Positions 1 through 6,605 of a stretch of DNA of 12,158 nt are shown piece by piece. Made by a program: the position numbers and the translations under genes. The stretch's first letter is position 1. Every line of letters starts with the position of its first letter. The notes under the pieces are model-generated. The model saw only the letters and a list, made by a program, of their open reading frames with translations. It ran no database searches and was not told the DNA's origin. The stretch is from DASWOJ01 sp964242325 (GTDB lineage: Bacteria > Pseudomonadota > Alphaproteobacteria > Acetobacterales > Acetobacteraceae), in NCBI GenBank assembly GCA_964242325.1, contig CAXTCI010000163.1, positions 1 through 12,158 of the forward strand. The letters run 5' to 3'.

Positions 1-81
1 ACAACCGGGGTTTCTTGTCCGTCGGATCGACCGATCATCATCTCCTGCAGCTTTCCTCGCATCCAGGCACCTGCGAGCGGG

Positions 82-1314
82 TCAGGCGGCCGCGGCAGCC
101 CCAGCTGCCGGCGTGGTAACCGTCTTGCTGCCCCGATACGCTTCCCCGGTCGCCATCATGCCCTTCGCCGGCCTTCCAGCAGATCGAAGCCGATCCGCCG
201 GAGCCTTGGCCAGCTTCGCCCACATGATGCGGGCCATCTTGTTGGCCAAAGCCACCGCCGCGAGCTTGCGCGGCTTGCGCTCCAGCAAAGCCAGCAGCCA
301 GGCCGAGGCGGTCTTGCTCCCCGGCTTAGCGTAGCGGATCACCGCCGTTGCCCCCAGCACCAGCACCAGCAACTGCCGCAGCCGCTCGTCGGCCGGCCCG
401 GCTGGTGCCCCCTCCGTAGCCGTTCCACGTGCTGACGCACGCGGAACTTTTGGCTACTCCGCCCAGGCGCTGGCGCCCGCCGGTCGAGTGCTCCTTCGGC
501 ACGAGGCCCAGCCAGGCTGCAAAGTGCCGCCCGGATTGAAGCCGGCCAGGGTCAACCGTAAGCGCCAGGCTCAGCGCCCCGATCGGGCCGATGCCGGGCA
601 CCTCGGCCAACAATTGGCTGACCGGGTTGGCCCTGTGCTGCTGCTTCATTCGGTGGTCCAGCTCCCCGATCCCAGCCGCAAACGCTGCGCGTTTCGGCGA
701 GACCATCGAGCTAGGCCACCTGGGCGCCCAGGAATGCCAGCATCTGCTTGGCTGCCTCCGGCACAGCGTCCTCCGCCGCCACGACTTCGAGCAATGCCGG
801 CAGCTGGCTGATGTTCTTGGCTGCGATCACGCCGAACTCGGCGGCGTGGCCGCGCGGGAACGGCTTCGCCGTCCTTGCCTTCGGCGGATCGCTGGGCGAT
901 GGCGTGGACCAGTTGCGTCCGCTGCCGGACCAGCAACTCGCGCGCCGAGAGCACGATCGCCTCGGCCTGCCGCTCGGCCGACCGCACCGCCACGCTCGGC
1001 ATCTCTGGCCGCGCCGCCGCTTCGCTGATCGCCTCGGCGTCGTTGCGGTCGTTCTTGCCGCGCCGGACGAACGGCTTCACGTACTGCGGCGGGATCAGCT
1101 GCACCGTGTGGCCCATCGCCGTCAGCCGGCGCCCCCAATGGTGCGAGCCGCCGCATGCCTCAAGCGCCACATGCGTTGGCGGCAGCTTGGCAAAGAACGC
1201 CTCCATCTCCGCCCGCCTCATGTTGCGGCGCAGGACAGCTTTCTCGTCCTGGTCCACGCCATGCAAGGTGAACACGGCCTTGGATGTATTGAGGCCAACA
1301 CGCTTAAGGTTCAT
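82..1314 (-). pseudogene. IS110-family transposase, multiply disrupted remnant
   Basis: IS110 transposases are DEDD (RuvC-like) recombinases with a C-terminal Transposase_20 domain and a catalytic serine. Reading from ATG 1314, the N-terminal domain is clear (MNLKRVGLNTSKAVF, GGSHHWGRRL, KPFVRRGKNDRNDAEAI), then VRQRTQLVHA. The frame is lost near 855-897 and continues in another frame as RGHAAEFGVIAAKNISQL to an in-frame TAG at about 712. The C-terminal domain resumes in a third frame (HRANPVSQLLAEVPGIGPIG, WLGLVPKEHSTGGRQRLGG), breaks again near 400-455, and ends in a last segment (ERLRQLLVLVLGATAVIR, RKPRKLAAVALANKMARI) closing at TGA 82. The expected first acidic residue (GLD in relatives) is Asn in GLNTSK, so the catalytic tetrad is incomplete as well. 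Element ends are not identifiable, since IS110 members lack classical terminal repeats. Family identity is secure; inactivity is nearly certain unless the assembly here is poor. Confidence 0.88.
422..451 (+). repeat. Near-perfect 11-bp inverted repeat (hairpin) followed by TTTT, inside the transposase remnant
   Basis: Arms GTTCCACGTGC (422-432) and GCACGCGGAAC (437-447) are separated by TGAC. Ten of eleven positions pair on the plus strand, and in minus-strand RNA the mismatch becomes a G.U pair. On the plus strand TTTT follows directly (448-451), so it resembles an intrinsic terminator for plus-strand transcripts. It lies in a segment of about 50 bp that appears to be extra relative to the usual transposase reading frame and marks one of the frame breaks. 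Whether it is a terminator, a tiny inserted repeat or chance is undecided. Confidence 0.45.
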
Positions 1315-1347
1315 GCGGACGGTCCTTGTTCGGATGTTGACACCCAA

Positions 1348-1362
1348 ATCTTGGCACAAGAT
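1348..1362. promoter_or_regulatory. Perfect 6-bp dyad ATCTTG-GCA-CAAGAT upstream of the PIN toxin gene
   Basis: The 15-bp inverted repeat ATCTTGGCACAAGAT lies 27 bp before the vapC-like start codon and 33 bp before the transposase start. A consensus-like TTGACA (1337-1342) precedes it on the plus strand, but no good -10 hexamer sits at the right spacing. It could be an operator left from a vapBC promoter or a structural part of the IS110 end. The dyad itself is exact; its function is inference. Confidence 0.3.
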
Positions 1363-1389
1363 GCCGCAGGGCCGTCTACCCCAACAGTC

Positions 1390-1785
1390 ATGATCGTGGT
1401 GGACAGCTCGGTCTGGATCAGCCTTTTGCGTGGCGCCGATAGCGGTCCGGTTCACACGCTGTGCGGGTTTGCGGAGAAGGGAGATGACCAAATCCTGGTC
1501 GGCGACTTGGTTTTGCTGGAAGTCCTGCAAGGCGCCCGCGATGAGGCGCATGCCAGCCGCATTGAACGGAACCTGCGGCGCTTCCCAGTCGCGCCCATGC
1601 TCAGCGACAGCCTGGGAGTCCGGGCCGCCCGCAACTACCGGAGCCTGCGTGGGCGGGGTATCATGGGGCGCAAGACGGTGGACATGATCATCGGCACATT
1701 CTGCCTTGAGGGTGGCCACAGCCTGCTGCACGACGACCGTGACTTCGACCCAATGGCCCAGCACCTTGGCTTGGAGGTGGCTTGA
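1390..1785 (+). CDS. vapC: PIN-domain endoribonuclease, VapC-type toxin
   Basis: A 131-residue PIN protein, normal length for VapC toxins, which cut tRNA or rRNA with Mg2+ and are held inactive by a VapB partner. The four acidic PIN positions are visible: Asp5 in MIVVDSSVWI, Glu44 in LVLLEVLQG, Asp98 in KTVDMIIGTFC, and Asp116 in LLHDDRDFD. The nuclease site therefore looks intact. ATG 1390 was chosen because the PIN fold begins at once; upstream in-frame sequence only runs antisense through the IS110 gene. No strong Shine-Dalgarno is seen. A vapB gene would normally end next to or overlap this start, but only 75 bp separate it from the transposase start, and nothing there resembles an antitoxin. 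The IS insertion may have removed vapB. Symbol is by family only. Confidence 0.85.
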   Translation: MIVVDSSVWISLLRGADSGPVHTLCGFAEKGDDQILVGDLVLLEVLQGARDEAHASRIERNLRRFPVAPMLSDSLGVRAARNYRSLRGRGIMGRKTVDMIIGTFCLEGGHSLLHDDRDFDPMAQHLGLEVA

Positions 1786-1884
1786 GGGTTGCCCGGCCCC
1801 CTTCTTCAGCAGTTCCTGATAGTACGCGAAAGGGGCTGTTATCGCGTGTGTTTCGTCGAGGAAAACATCGAGAATGCTCGCGGT

Positions 1885-1900
1885 CCAAACGACCGTTTGG
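1885..1900. promoter_or_regulatory. Perfect dyad CCAAACG-AC-CGTTTGG upstream of the resolvase gene
   Basis: A perfect 7+2+7 inverted repeat (CCAAACGACCGTTTGG) lies in the 158-bp gap between the toxin and resolvase genes, 43 bp before the resolvase ATG. Serine resolvases often bind dyads upstream of their own gene, which serve as both recombination site and operator, and they cut around a central dinucleotide; the AC centre would fit. The repeat is seen directly. Its role as a res subsite or operator is inferred, and no second or third subsite was recognised nearby. Confidence 0.4.
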
Positions 1901-1943
1901 CCGCTTGCTACATACCCTGGAATGGACCCATTCTGACCGACGA

Positions 1944-2654
1944 ATGCAGCCCGTCGTCGCCTACTATCGCGTCAGCATCGAACGCCAGGGCCGGTCCGGG
2001 CTAGGACTGGATGCCCAGCGGGAGCGCTGCGCCCAGTTCGTGGCTCAGAACGGCATGGAAGTGGTCGAGGCGTTCACGGAAGTCGAGACAGGGAAGGGGG
2101 CCGACGCCCTTGACCGTAGGTCTCAGCTTGCTGCGGCGCTGGCCGCTACCCGGCGCCATTGAGGCCAGATACTCGTGGCCAAGCTCGACCGGTTCAGCCG
2201 CGACGTCCACTTCATCGCCGGGCTGATGGCGCAGCGCATACCCTTCGTGGTGGTCGAGCTTGGCGCAGACGTGGACCCGTTCATGCTGCATATCTACGCG
2301 GCCCTGGCTGAGAAGGAGCGTCGGATGATCTCCGAGCGCACCCGGGCCGCGCTGGCCTCACGCAAGCGGCAAGGCGCTGTTCTGGGCAACTCGACCAACC
2401 TGGCGGAGGCTGGGGTGATAGGGGCGGCGCGCACGGCCGATAGCGCGCACCGCTTTGCCGAGAACGTTATGCCCGTCGTGCAGCAGATCAGGGTAAGCGG
2501 CATCACAAGCCTGCGCGGCATTGCCCGCATCCTGAACGCGCGGGGCGTGCGCACCGCACGCGGAGGCACCTGGGCCGCAACCCAAGTCCGCGCGGTTCTG
2601 GATTGCGCCGAAGCAGGCGCTGCGCTAGCTGCAGGCTACCTCCAAGCTGGATGA
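1944..2654 (+). pseudogene. Serine recombinase/resolvase, interrupted by one in-frame TGA
   Basis: A member of the resolvase/invertase serine recombinase family, 236 codons, longer than Tn3-type resolvases because of its C-terminal tail. The N-terminal catalytic domain shows the nucleophile Ser11 in VAYYRVSIERQG and GLGLDAQRERCAQF. It continues with AKLDRFSRDVHFIAGLMAQR, ELGADVDPFMLHIYAALAEK, ERRMISERTRAAL, and a C-terminal DNA-binding part (TSLRGIARILNARGVRTARG). Codon 73 (2160-2162) is TGA, just before GQILVAKLDRFSR; the frame is the same on both sides and no residues seem missing. So either one point mutation inactivated the gene or there is a base error. The downstream half alone lacks Ser11 and could not catalyse strand exchange. 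ATG 1944 fits the family N-terminus, although the frame stays open further upstream. Confidence 0.85.
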
Positions 2655-3147
2655 CCTTCGATCACTACGGCCCTACTTGGCCCAGGCGCTGCGGGAAGTA
2701 ATCCCCGCGGTAGCAGCCGTAGACATGCTCCTGTCACGAAATGCTGGAACGCGGTCGTGAGGGCCTGTCGCATCAAGGTCTGCTCCGCACCCAACCACGT
2801 CGTTCCAGGTCTATTGCACGGAATGCAAAAGCGGACGTCGGCTCAGATGCTGCCGCGCAACTGATCCCGAATCGCGTAATCTACTGTCAGGCCGCCACGA
2901 GTTGACGGGCTGCAGCCTCGACCGTTCTCTGGTCGCGTGCTGAACGCGTTCGATCTGTGCGGCCATGGCTCGCCAACCATGCCGCTTGATGGAACAATGG
3001 CATGCGGGACGCTGTAAGCTTTGCTGACCGCCGCCTACCACGCCAGCTTCGGAGTCAACCGGACGTGCATCTCTCTCCAAAATCGCTCACGGACGACACG
3101 ACGTCCGGCCAGCCGATCCGCGCCGAGTTTCGGACGTCGGCAACGTG
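2655..3147. other. Gene-free stretch of about 490 bp
   Basis: No reading frame here resembles a known family in either direction. A minus-strand frame of about 90 codons (2811-3080) is open but has no recognisable motif and no ribosome site. No tRNA, array or long repeat was seen. Position between a decaying resolvase and a solute-binding protein gene suggests it is the junction between accessory and resident DNA and must hold the promoter of the downstream gene, but no convincing -35/-10 pair was found. Confidence 0.5.
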
Positions 3148-4815
3148 ATGATGAGGGCCATCGGCCTCGCAACGCTCATGGGGGCATGCCTTGGCAGCGC
3201 GACGCTCGCACAGCCCCGCCCGCATGAGCAGCTCGTCGTGGGCATGACATCGTTTCCGCCAAGCGAGCACCCCTACATCGACCCGCTTATCGTAAAAAGC
3301 TGGGTGCTCGGCTTCGCCAGCCGCCAAGTCACGATGTTCACGCCGGATTGGCAGAACGTCTGTTCGATGTGCACGGAGGTGCCGAGCCTGGACAACGGCC
3401 GGGTAAGGATGGAAACGCAGCCGGACGGGACCTCGGGCCTGGCCGTGCGCTGGACGCTGCGCAAGGACCTTTTCTGGGGCGACGGCGTGCCGCTGACGAC
3501 GAAGGACATCGCCTACACCGCAAAGGTCGGCGGCGACAGTGGCAGCGGCTTTCCCGACGCGCGCGTTTGGGGCCGCGTGCGCAGCGTCGATGTCGTCGAT
3601 GACCAGACGATCGTCCTGCACCTCGACGAGGTGACCCCGCTGTATAACCGCATGGGCAAGCTGCTGTCCGAGCATTCGGACGGCCCGGCATTCTATGGGG
3701 CGACCAAGCCCGGCGACTACCTGAGCGGCACGGTCTACAACCGTGCTCCGACGACGCCTGGGCTTTGGAACGGGCCCTACATCATCACGAGCTACGACAG
3801 CGGCTCGCGGATCGTGCTGGAGCCAAACCCGCACTGGACCGGCAAGGTGCCTGCAATCAAGCGCATCGTCGCTCTTTCGATCGCCGACACGGCGGCCCTG
3901 CAAGCTAATCTTCTGTCGGGCGACGTTGACATGGCGCCGGGCGATGCCATCGGGCTGCAGCTCGACCAGGTGCTGGCAATGCAGAAGGACAGCCCGACCA
4001 AGTTCCAGTACGTCTACAACGACGCGCTCGCGTTCTGGAACATCGATTTCGACCTGGACAACAAGTTCCTCACCGACGTGCGCGTCCGCCGGGCGATCCT
4101 ACTGGCAATCGACCGGAAGACGATGAGCGAGAGGCTGGCGGGTGGGCGTTTCACGCTTGCCGCGACCTGGGTTCCGCCAAGAGAGCCGATGTTCGCCCAG
4201 GGCTTGCCGGTTGCCCCGTATGATCCTGCGCAGGCGAAGGCGTTGCTGAAAGAGGCAGGTTACACACCGGGACCGGATGGTATTCTGCGCAATGCGCAAG
4301 GCGAGCGGTTCAGCATCGAACTGCATATGGGTCTGGGCGTGCGCTTGATGGAGCTTGTGGAACTGGTGGTGCAGAACCAGCTCAAGGCAGTCGGCATCGA
4401 CGTGGTGCTCCGGAACGAGGTGCAGCGCACCTTTTTCGGCACGACGCTCAAGCATCGGCAGTATGGCGGCCTCGCGCTTTACAACTGGTTGTTCAACGTC
4501 AGCTACCCGCCGCGCCAGCTTTATGGGCTGACCGCCATTCCGACCGAAGCAAACGGCTGGGGCGGCAGTAACTACATGGACTGGAAGAACCAAGCGTTCG
4601 AGGATCAGCTCAAGATTGCCGAGACCACTCTTGGCCCGGCCGAGCAGAAAGCCGCATGGGCGAACATGCAACGCCTGTATCTGGAGGATCTTCCCGCGCT
4701 ACCGTTGTTCTTCGTGCCGCAAGCGCATGTCATCCCGACTTGGCTCAAGGGCTACGTGCCGTCGGGCATGGTCGACTACACGACGTTGCGCGCCGAGGAT
4801 TGGCACGCCGAGTGA
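3148..4815 (+). CDS. ABC transporter substrate-binding protein, family 5 (peptide/nickel type)
   Basis: An extracytoplasmic solute-binding protein of the DppA/OppA family (SBP_bac_5), 555 residues, usual size for the family. The N-terminus is a signal peptide: basic start (MMR), hydrophobic core (AIGLATLMGACLGSATLA), likely cleavage before QPRPHEQ. The mature part has family-5 features: LAVRWTLRKDLFWGDGVPLT with TTKDIAYT in the first lobe, then GPYIITSYDSGSRIVLEPNPHW, LLSGDVDMAP, DVRVRRAILLAIDRKTMSE, and the end DLPALPLFFVPQAHVIPTWLKG. It should deliver an oligopeptide-like or other small solute to an inner-membrane permease, but no permease or ATPase gene is adjacent, so the ligand is unknown. 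The start is GTG-ATG-ATG (3145, 3148, 3151) with no strong Shine-Dalgarno; ATG 3148 was taken. It converges with the second solute-binding gene at 5037. Confidence 0.9.
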   Translation: MMRAIGLATLMGACLGSATLAQPRPHEQLVVGMTSFPPSEHPYIDPLIVKSWVLGFASRQVTMFTPDWQNVCSMCTEVPSLDNGRVRMETQPDGTSGLAVRWTLRKDLFWGDGVPLTTKDIAYTAKVGGDSGSGFPDARVWGRVRSVDVVDDQTIVLHLDEVTPLYNRMGKLLSEHSDGPAFYGATKPGDYLSGTVYNRAPTTPGLWNGPYIITSYDSGSRIVLEPNPHWTGKVPAIKRIVALSIADTAALQANLLSGDVDMAPGDAIGLQLDQVLAMQKDSPTKFQYVYNDALAFWNIDFDLDNKFLTDVRVRRAILLAIDRKTMSERLAGGRFTLAATWVPPREPMFAQGLPVAPYDPAQAKALLKEAGYTPGPDGILRNAQGERFSIELHMGLGVRLMELVELVVQNQLKAVGIDVVLRNEVQRTFFGTTLKHRQYGGLALYNWLFNVSYPPRQLYGLTAIPTEANGWGGSNYMDWKNQAFEDQLKIAETTLGPAEQKAAWANMQRLYLEDLPALPLFFVPQAHVIPTWLKGYVPSGMVDYTTLRAEDWHAE

Positions 4816-5036
4816 GCCGAACGGCACCACCTCGCGTCGCGCTGAGGCATAACAAGGCAGGCCCGGGGCCGGAGCGCGGCCAGGACGGCCAGCCATCATG
4901 TTTGCCGCAGCCACGACCGACGTAGGCGTCCGTTTTGCATAGCGGTTGTCCGAGAAGACAGGCAACTTTCGGCCAGTCTCCGCCGTCCCGTCTGCATCGT
5001 GGATGACTCAATGTGCATTCGAAGCGACGTCCGCTT
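4816..5036. other. Intergenic region between convergent solute-binding protein genes
   Basis: These 221 bp separate two converging genes. The only clear structure is a perfect 6-bp inverted repeat, GAAGCG (5021-5026) and CGCTTC (5032-5037), whose right arm touches the minus-strand stop codon at 5037-5039. No T-tract follows on either strand, so a classical intrinsic terminator is not supported. The GC-rich block around 4860-4893 could also fold. No gene or known remnant was recognised. Confidence 0.35.
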
Positions 5037-6542
5037 CTAATGAAGGCTGAGACCCTGGGTGCGGATCAGCCCGTCGGGGTTGGCAACGAACCCATGTAGT
5101 GCATCGCTGGCGGCGAACAGCCAGGTCATGTGGAACAGCACGATATCCGGTCGGGCCTGCAGATATTTCGCCGCGACCTGGCGATACAGCGACTGCCGCT
5201 CCGACGGGTCGGTGCTGGCCCGCGCCTGGTTGAGCAGGGCGTCAAATTGCGGATCGCAGTACTTGCCCCAGTTCTGGAATCCGTCGCAGGCCAGGAACAG
5301 CGCGATGTTGGAGTCCGGATCAGCCCGGCCACTCCAGACCACGACCGAGGCGTTGTAGTTGCCGGCGTTCATGCCATCGATCAGGGCGGCCACATCCAGC
5401 GGCTGCACTTTCACGTCGAACCCGGCGTCGGCCACCATCGCCTGGATGACCTCGCCGAGCTGCGTTTCGCGCGGGGTGTTGGTCACCGTCAGGGTGAACG
5501 GAACACGGTCGAACCCGGCCTGCTTCAGCAGCACCTTTGCCGCGGCCGGGTCGCGCCCCGGTATGGGTATGTCGGGATTCCAATATTTCGAATGGGGCAG
5601 CTCCGCCTGGTTCGCCGGGACGTATTGCCCCTCCATCACCACTTGATTGATCACCTCGCGGTCGATGGCCCGCTCAAGTGCCTCGCGCACCGCTTCGTTC
5701 TGGCCCAGTGGGGTTTGCGCGCCGGTGCCATGGCCGACATTGATCGAGATGGCCTCGTAGCCCAGCGATGTCGCGGTGCTGAGATGTAGGCGTGGATTGG
5801 CCTTCACTGCGGCGACGTCGGAGGGCGACAGCTCCTCCAGCATGTCAAGCTGCCCCGTCTGTAGGTTCACCAAGCGGATGGTGCTGTCATGGATCGGGCG
5901 GTAGACGATGCGGTTCAGGTGGATGGACGGCGCGTTCCAATAGCCATCGAAGCGGTCGAGCACGATACGGTCCTGCGCCACCCGCTCAGTCACTTTGAAC
6001 GGCCCGGCGCAGACCGGGAGATCAGGGTTCTTCCCGCCGGCGAAGGCCGCAGGGGACATCATCATGCCAGCCCGATCAGCCAGCACCGCCAGCAGGGGCG
6101 CATAGCGCTGGCTGAGATGCAGCTCGACGGTTAGCGGATCGGTGACCGACACCTCGGCGATGGGCTTGAGTTCGGCCTTGCGCACGCTGGCCGCGGCCGT
6201 GCGGTAGCGGTCGAGGTTGGCACGTACCGCCTCGGCATCCATGGCGGTTCCATCCTGGAATTGGACGCCTGGGCGGAGTTTGAGGGTGAGCGTCAGGCCG
6301 TCCGCGGACCAGGTCCAGCCAGTGGCGAGCTGCGGCACGAAATCGAGCGTCGGGTTGGTGTCGATCAGCTTGTCGCAGGCGGCCGCGAAGACGAGCCGGC
6401 CGGCGAAGGTGCCGCCGCGCGCCGGGTCGAGCACGTCGGGCTCGTCCTGCATGCCAATGCGCAACGTGGCCGGAGCGGTTTGGGCCCGGGCGGAGAGGAC
6501 GGGAAGAAGGGCGAGCAACGCCCAGCAGAACCGCAGACCCAC
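5037..6542 (-). CDS. ABC transporter substrate-binding protein, family 5 (dipeptide type)
   Basis: A second SBP_bac_5 protein, 501 residues from GTG 6542. Signal peptide: MGLRFCWALLALLPVLSARAQ. The mature part matches the DppA/OppA pattern: LRIGMQDEPDVLDPARGG, LATGWTWSADGLTLTLKLRP with GVQFQDGTAMDAEAVRANLD, CAGPFKVTERVAQDRIVLDR, REALERAIDREVINQVVMEG, and AAAKVLLKQAGF. It should bind a peptide-like or conjugated solute in the periplasm. GTG 6542 was chosen because AGGACGAGG lies at suitable spacing before it and the signal peptide then has normal length; GTG 6551 and TTG 6566 are alternatives adding 3 or 8 residues. It starts about 60 bp after the BadF-type kinase stop on the same strand, so the two are probably co-transcribed. 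No transport membrane components lie in the window. Confidence 0.9.
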   Translation of the reverse strand: MGLRFCWALLALLPVLSARAQTAPATLRIGMQDEPDVLDPARGGTFAGRLVFAAACDKLIDTNPTLDFVPQLATGWTWSADGLTLTLKLRPGVQFQDGTAMDAEAVRANLDRYRTAAASVRKAELKPIAEVSVTDPLTVELHLSQRYAPLLAVLADRAGMMMSPAAFAGGKNPDLPVCAGPFKVTERVAQDRIVLDRFDGYWNAPSIHLNRIVYRPIHDSTIRLVNLQTGQLDMLEELSPSDVAAVKANPRLHLSTATSLGYEAISINVGHGTGAQTPLGQNEAVREALERAIDREVINQVVMEGQYVPANQAELPHSKYWNPDIPIPGRDPAAAKVLLKQAGFDRVPFTLTVTNTPRETQLGEVIQAMVADAGFDVKVQPLDVAALIDGMNAGNYNASVVVWSGRADPDSNIALFLACDGFQNWGKYCDPQFDALLNQARASTDPSERQSLYRQVAAKYLQARPDIVLFHMTWLFAASDALHGFVANPDGLIRTQGLSLH

Positions 6543-6605
6543 GCGCGTCACCTCGTCCTGTTCCAAGCTGGAATGATGCTGAGTTTCCTGATCCCTGACA
6601 ACGGG

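Noticed and set aside
1337..1365. Plus-strand promoter with TTGACA at 1337-1342 for the toxin gene
   Set aside because: No -10 hexamer at 16-18 bp spacing (sequence there is GATGCC), so it is not called as a promoter.
748..1389. Plus-strand in-frame extension of the PIN toxin gene
   Set aside because: It is antisense to the IS110 transposase and has no domain; the PIN fold starts at 1390.
646..1764. Long minus-strand frame of 372 codons spanning the toxin gene and the transposase start
   Set aside because: Its first 150 codons are antisense to the PIN toxin gene; only the part from 1314 onward is transposase.
1782..1943. Upstream extension of the resolvase frame to 1782
   Set aside because: The added residues match nothing in the family, and the extension overlaps the toxin stop and the dyad; ATG 1944 gives the normal N-terminus.
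3055..3903. Minus-strand frame of 282 codons
   Set aside because: Shadow of the solute-binding gene on the plus strand; arginine- and histidine-rich with no domain.
5021..5037. Hairpin GAAGCG/CGCTTC as terminator for the convergent genes
   Set aside because: The stem is only 6 bp, overlaps the minus-strand stop codon and lacks a T-tract on either side.
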